From: Caulobacter sp. SLTY
GTDB lineage: Bacteria; Pseudomonadota; Alphaproteobacteria; Caulobacterales; Caulobacteraceae
NCBI RefSeq assembly: GCF_009905535.1
Contig: NZ_JAAALA010000001.1
Span: 1-64,000 of the forward strand
Reading direction: 5' to 3'
DNA length: 64,000 nucleotides
The notes below the pieces were generated by a model, which saw only the letters and a list, made by a program, of their open reading frames with translations, did no database searches and was not told where the DNA came from. The translations under genes were made by a program, and so were the position numbers. Position 1 is the first letter of the stretch. Each line of letters starts with the position of its first letter. Of the stretch, positions 46,618-56,719 are shown piece by piece.

Positions 46618-46724
46618 AGACCAGCACGGGTTGAGGCTCAAAGCAAGAACAAATATAGAACTAGATGAGAAGTTCAGTGCTTACAGTCATATAGCTGTCA
46701 CAAGTTCAGCCGGTGTGACCGCGC

Positions 46725-47021
46725 TCAGTCGAGGTAGCTGGTGGTGATCTCGTACTGGCGGCCGCGCTCCAGGCGCTTGCGGCGCTCGAACATCGCCACC
46801 CAGGCCGAGCCTCCGAGCCAGACGATCACGCCGCAGAACCACGGGAACGCCGTCTTGGTGACCAGCACCACACCCGCCATGGCCATCAGGCAGCAGAGGA
46901 CCACCGGCGTCACCAGCCGCCGCCCATACCAGCAGGCGACCAGGGAGGGGACGATCGCCGCCAGAGCCGCGGCGGCGAGCATGAACTCAAGATCGAGGGT
47001 GACAGGGGGCTGAACGACCAT
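46725..47021 (-). CDS. Small membrane protein
   Basis: 98 aa from ATG 47021. Three hydrophobic segments (FMLAAAALAAIVPSLVACWY; LVTPVVLCCLMAMAGVVLVT; FPWFCGVIVWLGGSAWVAMF) and a basic tail (ERRKRLERGRQYE). No family recognised. Last gene of the likely rsmI-yraN-sirB1-gshB run, 53 bp after gshB. Confidence 0.65.
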   Translation of the reverse strand: MVVQPPVTLDLEFMLAAAALAAIVPSLVACWYGRRLVTPVVLCCLMAMAGVVLVTKTAFPWFCGVIVWLGGSAWVAMFERRKRLERGRQYEITTSYLD

Positions 47022-47074
47022 GGGCCCATCCTGCCGGGCCGTGGTTTCCAGGCCGTTCAGGCCGGGACGAAAAG

Positions 47075-48022
47075 TCAGCCGGCGCGGATCGCCTCGATAC
47101 GGTCCCACATCGCCACGGTTACGTCCGGCCCGCCGAACCGCTTCAGCTGCTGGGCGCCGGTGGGGGAGGTGACGTTGATCTCGGTCAGGTAGTCGCCGAT
47201 CACGTCGATGCCGACGAACAGCAGGCCCCGGCGTTTCAGCTCCGGCCCGATGATGGCGCACAGCTCGCGGTCGCGGGCGGTCAGCTCGACCGCCTCGGCC
47301 CGGCCACCGCGCGCCAGGTTGGAGCGAACCTGGCCCTCGGCCGGCACCCGATTGATCGCCCCGACCGGCTCGCCGTCGACCAGCAGCACCCGCTTGTCGC
47401 CCTTGGAGACGGCCGGGATGAAGGCCTGGGCGATCACCTGTTCACGGCCGATCAGAGCGTGCAGTTCCAAAAGGGCGTCGAGGTTCGGATCGCCCTTCAT
47501 CAGCCGCACCACGCCCGAGCCGCCGCCGCCGTAAAGGGGCTTCAGCACGATGTCGCCGAACCGCTCCTGGAAGTCATGGATGGCCTCCACGTCGCTGGTG
47601 ATCAGGGTCGGCGGCTGAACGCCGGGAAAGCTGGTGACGAACAGCTTCTCCGGGGCGTTGCGCACCTCGGTAGGATTGTTCACCACCAGGGTCTTCGGGT
47701 GGATCGCATCCAGGAAGTGGGTGGCGGTGATGTAGGCCATGTCGAACGGCGGATCCTGGCGCATCAGGACCACGTCGATGTCCTCGGCCAGATCCAGCAC
47801 CACTGGATCGCCGGCGGTGACATGGTTGCCCTTCTCGCGCCGGATGGTCACCGGGATGGCCCGGGCCAGGACCCGGCCTTCCGACAGGCTGAGCTTATCG
47901 GGGGTGTAGACCCAGAGCTTGTGGCCACGCTCCTGGGCGTTCTCCATCATCAGGAAGGTGGTGTCGGTATCGATGTTGATTCCCTGGACGGGATCCATCT
48001 GGACGGCGACGCGCAGGGTCAT
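47075..48022 (-). CDS. gshB: Glutathione synthetase
   Basis: ATP-grasp ligase joining gamma-glutamylcysteine and glycine. 315 aa. [39 protein letters not shown], the ATP loop [17 protein letters not shown], and C-terminal [18 protein letters not shown]. Provides the glutathione that Kef-type channels elsewhere use for gating; gshA is not in the window. Confidence 0.96.
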   Translation of the reverse strand: MTLRVAVQMDPVQGINIDTDTTFLMMENAQERGHKLWVYTPDKLSLSEGRVLARAIPVTIRREKGNHVTAGDPVVLDLAEDIDVVLMRQDPPFDMAYITATHFLDAIHPKTLVVNNPTEVRNAPEKLFVTSFPGVQPPTLITSDVEAIHDFQERFGDIVLKPLYGGGGSGVVRLMKGDPNLDALLELHALIGREQVIAQAFIPAVSKGDKRVLLVDGEPVGAINRVPAEGQVRSNLARGGRAEAVELTARDRELCAIIGPELKRRGLLFVGIDVIGDYLTEINVTSPTGAQQLKRFGGPDVTVAMWDRIEAIRAG

Positions 48023-48111
48023 GGGGGCTCTCGGGATGATGTGACGCTAACTTGAGGCGCGGCGGTGGCTTTCGCCAGGGGGCGGGCCGGCGGTTTTACG
48101 TGGGCGGGCTT

Positions 48112-48927
48112 TCAGTTCAGCTGCATCCGCACCCGTTCCCTGGCGGCGCGGGCGGCGATGGCCGCGCCGCCGTCGAGGATCTGGGCGCGGCTCAGGGCCT
48201 CCTGGGCGCCGACCAGGGCCCCCTGGCCCTCGCGGGCGCGGGCGACATCCAGCCAGGGGCGGTGGTCGGCGGGGTTGAGCAGGGCGCGGCGGATGGCGCT
48301 GCGCTCGGCGGCCGGCCAGTCGGCCCGCTGCTGGGCGCGGGCAAAGATGTTGTTCTGCAGCCGGATCAGCACCGCCCGGTCGCTGACCGGCGCCATCAGC
48401 GCCTCCAGGCGGCTGGCCACGTCCGGCGTCAGGCCGGCGCGCAGGGCCCGGCGGCTGAGCTCCGACGGCAGGACGATCCGCCCTTCGCTGAACGGGTCCA
48501 GCGCCATCGGCCCTTCGCCGGTCTCGATGCGCAGCAGGAAGTGGCCGGGAAAGTCGACCCCATGCACCTGCAGCTTACAGCCGCGCGCCGCATGGATGTA
48601 GATCACCCCCAGCATCACCGGCAGGCCCTTGCGCCGGTCGGCCAGGGCGATCAGGTCGGCATTGTCCGGATCGTCATAGGTGAGGACATCGCCCTCCAGC
48701 CGCAGGTCGCCGGCCATGGCCTCTGCGATGGCCTCCTCCGGGCTTTCGCGATCCAGCCGGGCGGCCAGCCGCTCGACCGCATCCTTGCCCAGCTGCAGGG
48801 CCGCGGCCGCGTCGCGGTCGGGCTCCTCATGGATGGCGCAGGCCAGGGCCGCCTCGAACAGGGGGAAGGCCTCGTCGGCCGCCTGGCCTGCCTCCGCCAG
48901 CATCCGTTCGGCGTCCTGTCGGGTCAT
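48112..48927 (-). CDS. SirB1-like transglutaminase/TPR protein
   Basis: 271 aa. The SirB1-type core is visible: DLRLEGDVLTYDDPDNADLI, then ADRRKGLPVMLGVIYIHAAR and VHGVDFPGHFLLRI, ending with Ala-rich tetratricopeptide-like helices (RRALLNPADHRPWLDVARAR). Biochemical role in the family is unclear; members often sit near prmC or, as here, yraN/rsmI. Seven bp after yraN, so one transcription unit. Confidence 0.85.
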   Translation of the reverse strand: MTRQDAERMLAEAGQAADEAFPLFEAALACAIHEEPDRDAAAALQLGKDAVERLAARLDRESPEEAIAEAMAGDLRLEGDVLTYDDPDNADLIALADRRKGLPVMLGVIYIHAARGCKLQVHGVDFPGHFLLRIETGEGPMALDPFSEGRIVLPSELSRRALRAGLTPDVASRLEALMAPVSDRAVLIRLQNNIFARAQQRADWPAAERSAIRRALLNPADHRPWLDVARAREGQGALVGAQEALSRAQILDGGAAIAARAARERVRMQLN

Positions 48928-48934
48928 GAATCCC

Positions 48935-49312
48935 CTAATAGCTGTCCGGCCAAGCGTCGGGAATATGACATGGCCATTTGCCCGGAGAGAGGGCGATGAG
49001 GTCGAGCCGCACCGTAACGCCCTGAAGCGCCGGCCGGTTCGCCGCCAGCTGCGCCCCCGCCCGCCGCAGCCGCTCGCGCTGCTCGATGTGGACCGCTTCC
49101 AGAGCGGCTTCCGGGGTCGTGCGGCTCTTGACCTCGACCACCGCCAGCACCCTGCCCTTGAGCGCCAGGAGGTCGATCTCCCCCTGCGGCGTCCTCAGGC
49201 GAAAGCCCAGGATCCGGTAGCCGCGCAGCATCAGGGCCAGGGCGGCGAACACCTCGGCCCGGCGGCCGGACTGGCGCGCCGCCCCGCCGCGCAGCCGGCG
49301 CGCCTCGCTCAC
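48935..49312 (-). CDS. yraN: UPF0102 family protein YraN
   Basis: 125 aa from GTG 49312, one base after the rsmI stop. Endonuclease-like fold with G(Y)RILGFRLRTPQGEIDLLA and VLAVVEVKSRTTPEAA, the GEIDL…VEVKxR signature of the Holliday-junction-resolvase-like superfamily. Function unproven. The rsmI-yraN pair is widely conserved. Confidence 0.92.
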   Translation of the reverse strand: MSEARRLRGGAARQSGRRAEVFAALALMLRGYRILGFRLRTPQGEIDLLALKGRVLAVVEVKSRTTPEAALEAVHIEQRERLRRAGAQLAANRPALQGVTVRLDLIALSPGKWPCHIPDAWPDSY

Positions 49313-49313
49313 C

Positions 49314-50180
49314 TCAGGCGTCCTTCATCGCCAGGGCGCGGCGATAGAGGTCGCGGCGATTGACGCCCAGGGCCTTGGCCACCTCCGACGCCGCCTCGCC
49401 GGGCGGCAGGCGGGTCAGGGCCTCGCGCAGGGCCGCCTCGGCGTCGGCCTCGGTGGCGACCTCGGCTTCGCCGGGGCCGACCAGGACGACAATCTCACCC
49501 TTGGGATCGTCCAGAGCGGGGTTGGCGGCCAGTTCGGACAGCCGGCCGCGCACGCAGGTCTCGTGAAGCTTGGTCAGCTCGCGGCAGACCGCCGCCGGCC
49601 GGTCGCCCAACACGTCAGCCATGTCGGCCAGGCTGGCGGCCAGGCGGGAGCCGCCCTCGAAAAAGATCAGGGTGGCCCGCACCGGCGCGAACTCCGCCAG
49701 GAAGGTCTTCCGCGCGGCGCTCTTGGGCGGCGGGAAGCCTGCGAACAGGAAGCGGTCGGTGGGCAGGCCCGCCAGGGTCAGGGCCGCCAGGGGAGCCGAG
49801 GCGCCGGGGATGGGAATTACCGGATGCCCCGCCACGATGGCCTCGGTGGCCAGCCGATAGCCCGGATCGCTGACCAGGGGGGTGCCGGCGTCGCTGCACA
49901 GGGCGATCCGCTGCCCTTCGGCCAAGGCGGCCAGGGCGCGTGGGCCGGCGCGGGCCGCCGCGTGCTCGTCATAGCGTTCCAGCCGCTTGGACAGGCCATA
50001 GGCGGTCAGCAGCTTGGCCGTGACCCGGGTGTCCTCTGCCAGCACCAGGTCGCAGCCGTTCAGCACGTCCAGCGCCCGCAGGGTGATGTCCCGCAGGTTT
50101 CCGATCGGGGTGGCGACCAGATAGAGGCCGGGGTCTAGCGGGGCCTGGGACAAGGCCGGCGGCGGCGGACGGGACGACAT
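49314..50180 (-). CDS. rsmI: 16S rRNA 2'-O-ribose C1402 methyltransferase RsmI
   Basis: 288 aa from ATG 50180. LYLVATPIGNLRDITLRAL, VLAEDTRVTAKLL, IALCSDAGTPLVSDPGYRL and IPGASAPLAALTLAGLPTDR are diagnostic of the SAM-dependent tetrapyrrole-methylase-fold RsmI. Modifies C1402 in the ribosomal P-site. Divergent from the 50245 gene with only 64 bp between. Confidence 0.95.
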   Translation of the reverse strand: MSSRPPPPALSQAPLDPGLYLVATPIGNLRDITLRALDVLNGCDLVLAEDTRVTAKLLTAYGLSKRLERYDEHAAARAGPRALAALAEGQRIALCSDAGTPLVSDPGYRLATEAIVAGHPVIPIPGASAPLAALTLAGLPTDRFLFAGFPPPKSAARKTFLAEFAPVRATLIFFEGGSRLAASLADMADVLGDRPAAVCRELTKLHETCVRGRLSELAANPALDDPKGEIVVLVGPGEAEVATEADAEAALREALTRLPPGEAASEVAKALGVNRRDLYRRALAMKDA

Positions 50181-50244
50181 GGGCGCCAGAGCGCCTTGCC
50201 GGGGGCCTCGCGTCAAGGGATAGAAGGGCGTCCGTAACGCGCCG

Positions 50245-50901
50245 ATGGAGCCGCCGGTGAAGAAATTCGTCCTCTGGCTCGTCCTGATCGCCATCCTGGC
50301 GCTCGCCGGCCTGTTTGCATGGTGGTGGTTCGACGTGCGCTGGCAGCCCAAGACAATCACCAAGAAGCCCGCCGAGATCGCCAAGATCCTCGAGGCCAGC
50401 GGCTATGTCTCGCCGGGGCTGGGCGGACCGAAGGCCTATGTGATCGTGTTCCGCGGCTGCCCCGACTGCGTGCGGTATGTGACCGAGGAATTCCCCAAGC
50501 TGCATGAGGCGGGGGTCGATACCCGGGTCATCGCCGTTGCCCGCGCCGACGTCGGCGGCCAGCCGAAATCCACGCCGGTCGAGCGCGCGACGGTGGCCGA
50601 ACTGTGGATCAACCGCAGCTGGCCGCTGTGGGAACAGTGGAACGCTTCGAGCGTCGAGGCCTGGACCGCGCCCGGCCTGAAACCCGCCGACGGGGACATG
50701 GCCCGCGGCGCGGTCGTGGAAATCTCACGCAAGGCGGTGGCGGACCTCAAGCCCCTCCTGGCCGCCAACGGCGTGCAGGTCGGCGAGGATGGGGTGAAGT
50801 ACCCGACCCTGATCTGGTGGACCAAGGACGGGGCGATGAAGGCCTGTGTCTGCGAGGATCCGCGCAGCTACCGCTTCGTGCGCAAGGATCTGGGGGCATA
50901 A
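50245..50901 (+). CDS. Membrane-anchored thioredoxin-like protein with a CPDC motif
   Basis: 218 aa. N-terminal anchor KKFVLWLVLIAILALAGLFAWWW (residues ~6-28), then a domain with YVIVFRGCPDCVRYVTEEF, a CxxC at the end of a strand as in thioredoxin folds, plus KYPTLIWWTKDGAMKACVCE near the C-terminus (cis-Pro-like YPT and an extra CVC). Probably a periplasm-facing thiol oxidoreductase of DsbG/DsbC-like design; partner unknown. 78 bp before glnD. Confidence 0.75.
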   Translation: MEPPVKKFVLWLVLIAILALAGLFAWWWFDVRWQPKTITKKPAEIAKILEASGYVSPGLGGPKAYVIVFRGCPDCVRYVTEEFPKLHEAGVDTRVIAVARADVGGQPKSTPVERATVAELWINRSWPLWEQWNASSVEAWTAPGLKPADGDMARGAVVEISRKAVADLKPLLAANGVQVGEDGVKYPTLIWWTKDGAMKACVCEDPRSYRFVRKDLGA

Positions 50902-50979
50902 GAGGCAGGTTCGGGAAACTCTTCCGCGGCGCGGTGGGAGAGTTGCGCCGCCCTCCGTCGCAGCGCACATAAGGCTCCC

Positions 50980-53793
50980 ATGCCTCCCCGCCTTCGCCCC
51001 ACGCGCCTGGAACACGTCGTAGACGGCGAAGCCCTGCGGGCCCGGCTGTCGGCCGCCGCCCTCGATGCGTTGGGTGACGAGGCCGAGCAGCGCCGCCGCG
51101 CGCTGGAAATCCTCAAGCAGGCGCTGTTTCGCGGGCGGATGATCGCCAAGGAGCGGCTGGAGAACGGCGCGGGCGGGATCGAGACGGCGCGGCTGCTCTG
51201 CGGAGTGACCGACGAGGTGGTCACCGCCCTGTACGACTTCACCACGGTGCATGTGTTCCGGGCGCGAAACCCGACCGAGGGGGAGCGGCTCTGCCTGCTG
51301 GCGGTAGGGGGATACGGCCGGTTCGTGCTCAGCCCCTACAGCGATCTCGACCTGCTGTTCCTGCGCCCCTGGAAGCAGACGGCGCATGCCGAGAGCGTCA
51401 TCGAATACATGCTCTACGCCCTGTGGGACCTGGGCTTCAAGGTCGGCCACGCCAGCCGGACGGTCGAAGAGTGCATCAAGCTCTCCAAGAGCGACTTCAC
51501 CATCCGGACCTCCCTGCTGGAGGCCCGGCGCCTGTCCGGCGACGAGGCCCTGGCGGCCGAGCTGCGCAAGCGCTTCCAGGCCGAGGTGATGCGGGGCACC
51601 GGCCCCGAATTCATCGCCGCCAAGCTGAAGGAGCGGGACGAGCGCCACGCCCGGGCGGGAACCAGCCGCTACATGGTCGAGCCCAACGTCAAGGAAGGCA
51701 AAGGCGGACTTCGCGACCTGCACACCCTGATGTGGATCGCCGAGTACCTCCACCCCGTGGAACGGCCAACCGACATCTTCCGCCTGTCGCTGTTCGCCCC
51801 GCGCGAGGTACGGGCCTTCACTCGCGCCTTCGACTTTCTGCATGCGGTGCGGGCCCATCTGCACTTCACCACCGGCCGGCCCGAGGAACGGCTGACCTTC
51901 GACGTCCAGCCGGAGATCGCCCGCCGCATGGGCTATGGCGACCGGGCCGACAATCCGGCGGTCGAGCGCTTCATGCGCCACTACTTCCTGATCGCGCGGG
52001 AGGTCGGGGCCCTCACCCGCGCCTTCTCGGCCAAGCTGGAGGCCGAACAGCTGAAGCAGGAGCCGCGCGGCCTGTCGCGCTTCCTGCCCGGCCGGAGCAA
52101 GATCAAGCGCCGGGGGCTCGACTACCCCGGCTTCCACGAGGAGAACGGCCGCCTCAACATCGAGGGGCCGCAGGTGTTCGCCCGCGACCCGGTCGACATC
52201 ATCCGCATGTTCCGCATCGCCGACGTGCTGGACCTGGACCTGCATCCGGACGCCTTCACCGCCGCCACCCGCGCCCTGCCGCTGATCGGTAGCAAGCTGC
52301 GCCGCGATCCCGACGCCGCCGAGGCCTTCCTCGACATCCTGGCGCGGGGCAAGAAGCCCTACCGGACACTGACCCTGATGAACGAGGCCGGCGTGCTGGG
52401 CAGGTTCCTGCCGGAGTTCGGCCGGGTCGTGGCCCAGATGCAGTTCAACATGTACCACTCGTTCACCGTGGACGAGCACACCCTTCGGGCCATCGGCATC
52501 ATCAACGATATCGAGCATCACCGGCTGGAGGACGACCATCCCCTGGCCACCTCGATCATGCCGCTGATCGACGACCGCGAAAGCCTGTTCCTGGCCATGC
52601 TGCTGCATGACACCGGCAAGGGCGGCGTGGGCGGCCAGGAGAAGGCCGGGGCCCGTTCGGCGCGTTCGGCCACCGAGCGGCTGGGCCTCGACCGGGGCAA
52701 GATCGAGCTGATCGCCTGGCTGGTCGAGCATCACCTGGTGATGAGCGATTTCGCCCAGAAGCGGGACGTGGCCGACCCCGCCACCGTGGCCGCCTTCGCC
52801 CGCATCGTCGAAAGTCCCGAGCGGCTGCGCCTCTTGCTGGTGCTGACCGTGGCCGACATCCGGGCCGTGGGGCCGGGGGTTTGGAACGGCTGGAAAGGCC
52901 AGCTGCTGCGGGAGCTCTATGCGGCCACCGAGGCCACCTTCCGGGGCGGGCGGGGCAGCGATCCGGCCGCCTCGGCCCAGCGTCATCTCGAATCGGCGGC
53001 GCAGCAGGCCCGAACCGCCGTCGCCGGCGAGCACCCGGAGGCCGCCGACTGGGCGGCGAGCATGGAGAACGCCTACTTCAGCGCCTTCTCCAGCGCCGAG
53101 ATCGCCGAGCACGCGGCCCTGGCCCAGCGCGCCGCCGCCCAGGGCGGAGCCGCCGCCGGCGGCCGCATCCGCGCCGATCGCAACACCGCCGAGGTGGTGG
53201 TCGCCGCCCGCGACCGCCGGGGGCTGTTCGCCGACCTGGCTGCCGCCCTCTCCGGCCTGGGCGGCAATGTGCTCGGCGCCCGGGTGTTCACCTCCCGCGG
53301 CGGCCAGGCTCTGGACGTCTTCCAGGTGCAGGACGCCACCGGCGCCCCCTACGGCGCCGAGAACCCCCGCGCCCTTCGCCGGCTGGCCGACGCGCTGGAG
53401 GCCGCCGGGCGCGGCGAGCCGGTGGCGCCGGAGAGCCGTCGAAGCGACCTTGGCCGCGCCGCCGCCTTCGCCATCGTGCCCACCGTGATGCTCGACAACG
53501 AGGCCTCGACCGAGGCGACCGTGGTGGAGGCCTCCGGCCGGGACCGACCGGGCCTGCTGCACTCCCTGGCGCGGGCGATCTCCGAGGCGGGCCTCAGCAT
53601 CGTCTCCGCCCATATCGACAGCTACGGCGAGCGCGCCGTCGACGCCTTCTACGTGACCACCGCCGCCGGCCAGAAGGTCACCGACCCGCGCAAGCAGGCG
53701 GCGCTGAAGGGCGAATTGATGGCGGTGCTCGAGGCCGGGGAGGTCGAGACCAAGGGCCGGCTGCAGCGGGCGCGCGCCTCGGTGGCGCGTTGA
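50980..53793 (+). CDS. glnD: Bifunctional [protein-PII] uridylyltransferase/uridylyl-removing enzyme
   Basis: Nitrogen sensor that uridylylates PII when glutamine is low and removes UMP when it is high. 937 aa, typical for alphaproteobacteria. Nucleotidyltransferase domain with LAVGGYGRFVLSPYSDLDLL, PNVKEGKGGLRDLHTLMWI, an HD hydrolase domain (MLLHDTGKGG, residues ~545) and two C-terminal ACT domains (EVVVAARDRRGLFADLAAAL; ATVVEASGRDRPGLLHSLAR) that bind glutamine. With gdhZ, it makes nitrogen/glutamate balance a theme of this window. Confidence 0.96.
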   Translation: MPPRLRPTRLEHVVDGEALRARLSAAALDALGDEAEQRRRALEILKQALFRGRMIAKERLENGAGGIETARLLCGVTDEVVTALYDFTTVHVFRARNPTEGERLCLLAVGGYGRFVLSPYSDLDLLFLRPWKQTAHAESVIEYMLYALWDLGFKVGHASRTVEECIKLSKSDFTIRTSLLEARRLSGDEALAAELRKRFQAEVMRGTGPEFIAAKLKERDERHARAGTSRYMVEPNVKEGKGGLRDLHTLMWIAEYLHPVERPTDIFRLSLFAPREVRAFTRAFDFLHAVRAHLHFTTGRPEERLTFDVQPEIARRMGYGDRADNPAVERFMRHYFLIAREVGALTRAFSAKLEAEQLKQEPRGLSRFLPGRSKIKRRGLDYPGFHEENGRLNIEGPQVFARDPVDIIRMFRIADVLDLDLHPDAFTAATRALPLIGSKLRRDPDAAEAFLDILARGKKPYRTLTLMNEAGVLGRFLPEFGRVVAQMQFNMYHSFTVDEHTLRAIGIINDIEHHRLEDDHPLATSIMPLIDDRESLFLAMLLHDTGKGGVGGQEKAGARSARSATERLGLDRGKIELIAWLVEHHLVMSDFAQKRDVADPATVAAFARIVESPERLRLLLVLTVADIRAVGPGVWNGWKGQLLRELYAATEATFRGGRGSDPAASAQRHLESAAQQARTAVAGEHPEAADWAASMENAYFSAFSSAEIAEHAALAQRAAAQGGAAAGGRIRADRNTAEVVVAARDRRGLFADLAAALSGLGGNVLGARVFTSRGGQALDVFQVQDATGAPYGAENPRALRRLADALEAAGRGEPVAPESRRSDLGRAAAFAIVPTVMLDNEASTEATVVEASGRDRPGLLHSLARAISEAGLSIVSAHIDSYGERAVDAFYVTTAAGQKVTDPRKQAALKGELMAVLEAGEVETKGRLQRARASVAR

Positions 53794-53849
53794 GGCCCGT
53801 CTGCGCCAAATGATCGCTGTTCCTCCACGCGGCCCCGCTTGACCCCTGA

Positions 53850-55544
53850 ATGGGGCGGGCGCAGAAGCGCCGCGTGAGCGACGAGACCCTGCCCTCCCCG
53901 ACGCCGGACCAGCAGACCACGCCCAAGGTCCCGCCGGGAACGCCAGAGTCGCAAAAGCCCGAGCCCAAACGGCCGAGCATCATCAAGTCGTCGCTGATCT
54001 TCTCAGGCCTGACCCTGGTCAGCCGGTTCATGGGCCTGGCCCGCGACCTGGTGATCACCGCCCGCCTGGGCGCCAGCCAGACCATCGCGGCCGACGCCTA
54101 TTACACGGCCTTGAGCTTCCCCAACCTGTTCCGCCGCATCTTCGCCGAGGGCGCCTTTGCGGCCGCCTTTGTGCCGGCCTACAGCCGCAAGCTCGCCGCC
54201 GACGGCGAGCGCAGCGCCGACGAACTGGCCACCGACGGCATGGCGGCGCTGGCGGCGGCGACCATCGTGCTGACCGTCCTCTGCATGCTGACGATGCCGT
54301 GGCTGATGTTCGTCATCAACCCGGGTTACGCCGACGAGCCGGACAAGTTCCGGCTGGCCTGGATGCTGACCATCGTCACCATGCCCTACCTGCCCTGCAT
54401 GGCGATCACGGCGCTGTTGTCAGGGGTGCTGAACGCCCGTGGCCGGTTCATCCTGTCCGGCGCCGCGCCCACGGTGCTCAACGCTGCCATGCTGGTGGCG
54501 GTGATCCCGGTGAAGGACCCGGTGGCCGCGGCCTGGGCTGCCAGCTTCGGCGTCCTCGGCGCGGGCTTCGTCCAGGCAGGCCTGCTTTGGTGGGGCGCGC
54601 GGAAATCCGGGGCCATCCTCCGTTTGACGCTGCCGCGCCTGACGCCGGATGTGAAGGCCCTGATCCTGCTGGCCATCCCCGGCGCCATCGCCGCGAGCGC
54701 CACCCAGATCAACATCTTCATCTCCGGCATGCTGGCCAGCCAGATGACCGGCGCTCGCTCCTGGCTCAACGTGGCCGACCGGCTCTACCAGCTGCCGCTG
54801 GGCATGGTGGGCGTGGCCATCGGTGTGGCCCTGCTGCCCCGGCTTTCCCAGGCGCTGGGCAAGGGCGACGCCAAGGACGCCCAGGAGAGCACCGACCTGG
54901 CCATCGTCGCGTCGCTTGCCCTCGCCCTGCCGGCCGCCGCCGGGATGATGGCGGTGCCCCACTATCTGATCGACGGCCTGTTCACCCGCGGCGCCTTCAC
55001 CGCCTTCGACGCCGAGCAGACGGCCCTCGCGTTGTTCCACTACGGCTGGGGCACGCCGGCCTTCATCCTGGCCCGCGTTCTGTCGCCGGTCTTCTTCGCC
55101 CGCCAGGACACCAAGGCGCCGATGCGCTTCGCCCTGATCTCGGTGGCGATCAACATCGTGCTCGGCCTGGCCCTGTTCCACTGGATCGGCTTCCAGGGGA
55201 TCGCCGCGGCCACCGCTGTGGCCAGCTGGTTCAACGTCGGCCAGATGGTCTTCGCCCTTCACAGATCCGGCGACTACCGGCCCAGCAAGCAGGCCTGGGG
55301 CAAGATCGCTCGGCTGGCCATCGCCAGCGCCATCCTCGGCGCCCTGCTGGTCTATGCCGGCCTCAATCGGGCCTGGATCGAAGCGCCGCTGGCCGGCATC
55401 CATTTCCTTGGCCTCGGGGCCAAGGAGATCGGCATCCTCAGCCTCTTCCTGGTCGCCTCGGCGGTCTATCCGGTGCTGGTGCTGGGCACGGGCGGCATGA
55501 CCCTGGCGGAGATCAAGGGCCTAGTCCGGCGGCGGCGCGCTTGA
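53850..55544 (+). CDS. murJ: Lipid II flippase MurJ
   Basis: 564 aa with 14 hydrophobic segments; moves lipid II to the periplasmic face for peptidoglycan synthesis. The start is uncertain: ATG 53850 has no clear ribosome-binding site and GTG 53874 (VSDETLPS) is an alternative. A Pro-rich cytosolic N-tail of ~45 residues precedes the first segment SSLIFSGLTLVSRFMGLARD. Core motifs: FPNLFRRIFAEGAFAAAFVP and PLGMVGVAIGVALLPRLSQA. In alphaproteobacteria murJ often follows glnD, and trpS is next here. Confidence 0.94.
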   Translation: MGRAQKRRVSDETLPSPTPDQQTTPKVPPGTPESQKPEPKRPSIIKSSLIFSGLTLVSRFMGLARDLVITARLGASQTIAADAYYTALSFPNLFRRIFAEGAFAAAFVPAYSRKLAADGERSADELATDGMAALAAATIVLTVLCMLTMPWLMFVINPGYADEPDKFRLAWMLTIVTMPYLPCMAITALLSGVLNARGRFILSGAAPTVLNAAMLVAVIPVKDPVAAAWAASFGVLGAGFVQAGLLWWGARKSGAILRLTLPRLTPDVKALILLAIPGAIAASATQINIFISGMLASQMTGARSWLNVADRLYQLPLGMVGVAIGVALLPRLSQALGKGDAKDAQESTDLAIVASLALALPAAAGMMAVPHYLIDGLFTRGAFTAFDAEQTALALFHYGWGTPAFILARVLSPVFFARQDTKAPMRFALISVAINIVLGLALFHWIGFQGIAAATAVASWFNVGQMVFALHRSGDYRPSKQAWGKIARLAIASAILGALLVYAGLNRAWIEAPLAGIHFLGLGAKEIGILSLFLVASAVYPVLVLGTGGMTLAEIKGLVRRRRA

Positions 55545-55678
55545 ACCTTCCGGCGTGCTCGCCTATTGCCGTGGTCATGGTCCAGCTCACTCAGCGATGG
55601 CGCAGCCTCTGATCGTCCGCTAGAGCCCCGCGCGGGGATGATCCCGCGCGCCGACCGACCTGCCTTTCGAGTATCTCC

Positions 55679-56710
55679 ATGACCGACACCGACATCCAAT
55701 ACGCCGGCCCGCAACGCGTGCTGTCCGGTGTCCAGCCCTCCGGCGCCCTGCACCTGGGCAACTATCTCGGCGCCCTGGTGAAGTTCGCCAGGCTGCAGCA
55801 CGAGATCGACACTTTCATCTTCGTCGCCGACATGCACGCCATCACCGTGTGGCAGGAGCCGGCCCAGCTGGCCGCCCAGACGAGGGAGATCGCCGCCGCC
55901 TACCTGGCCGCCGGCCTCGACCCGGCCAAGGCCACCATCTTCCCGCAATCGGCCGTGCCCGAGCACGCCGAACTGGCCTGGATCTTCAACTGCGTCGCCC
56001 GGCTCGGCTGGCTCGACAAGATGACCCAGTTCAAGGAGAAGAGCGGCAAGCACAAGGAACGCTCCTCGGTCGGCCTCTACACCTACCCGGTGCTCCAGGC
56101 CGCCGACATCCTGGTCTACAAGGCCACCGCCGTGCCAGTCGGCGAGGACCAGAAACAGCACCTGGAACTGGCCCGCAACATCGCCCAGAAGTTCAACCAC
56201 GACTTCGCCGCGCCCGGCTGCTTCCCCCTGCCCGAACCGCTGATCCAGGGGCCGGGCGCGCGGATCATGAGCCTGCGCGACGGCTCTGCGAAGATGAGCA
56301 AGTCAGACCCGTCCGACCTGTCGCGCATCAACCTGACCGACGACGCGGACACGATCGCCAGCAAAATCCGCAAGGCCCGCTCCGACGCCGACGTGCTGCC
56401 CGAGACGATGGAGGGGCTGGAGGGCCGCGCCGAGGCCCGCAACCTCGTGGGCATCTACGCCGCCCTGGCCGGGGAAACCAGCGAGGCGGTGCTGGCCAAA
56501 TTCGCCGGTCAGGGCTTCGGCGCCTTCAAGCCGGAGCTGGCCGATCTGGCCGTCGCCAGCCTGGCCCCGGTCAGCGACGCCATGCGCCGTTACCTGGCCG
56601 ATCCGGCCGAGATCGACCGCATCCTGGCCGCCGGCGCCGCCAAGGCCCGCGAGGCCGCCGCCCCCACGGTGGCCGAGGCCAAGAAGCTGGTCGGTTTCTG
56701 GGGGACCTAA
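55679..56710 (+). CDS. trpS: Tryptophanyl-tRNA synthetase
   Basis: 343 aa class I synthetase. The HIGH-type motif appears as [18 protein letters not shown], tryptophan-pocket residues in [11 protein letters not shown] and [20 protein letters not shown], and the KMSKS loop as [12 protein letters not shown]. Start ATG 55679. Located 134 bp after murJ; the gap contains a GC-rich hairpin (about 55628-55651) without a T-run. Confidence 0.96.
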   Translation: MTDTDIQYAGPQRVLSGVQPSGALHLGNYLGALVKFARLQHEIDTFIFVADMHAITVWQEPAQLAAQTREIAAAYLAAGLDPAKATIFPQSAVPEHAELAWIFNCVARLGWLDKMTQFKEKSGKHKERSSVGLYTYPVLQAADILVYKATAVPVGEDQKQHLELARNIAQKFNHDFAAPGCFPLPEPLIQGPGARIMSLRDGSAKMSKSDPSDLSRINLTDDADTIASKIRKARSDADVLPETMEGLEGRAEARNLVGIYAALAGETSEAVLAKFAGQGFGAFKPELADLAVASLAPVSDAMRRYLADPAEIDRILAAGAAKAREAAAPTVAEAKKLVGFWGT

Positions 56711-56719
56711 GGGCCGCCC

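Noticed and set aside
55628-55651. Terminator between murJ and trpS
   Set aside because: The GC-rich hairpin has no following T-run, so only a structured leader can be claimed.
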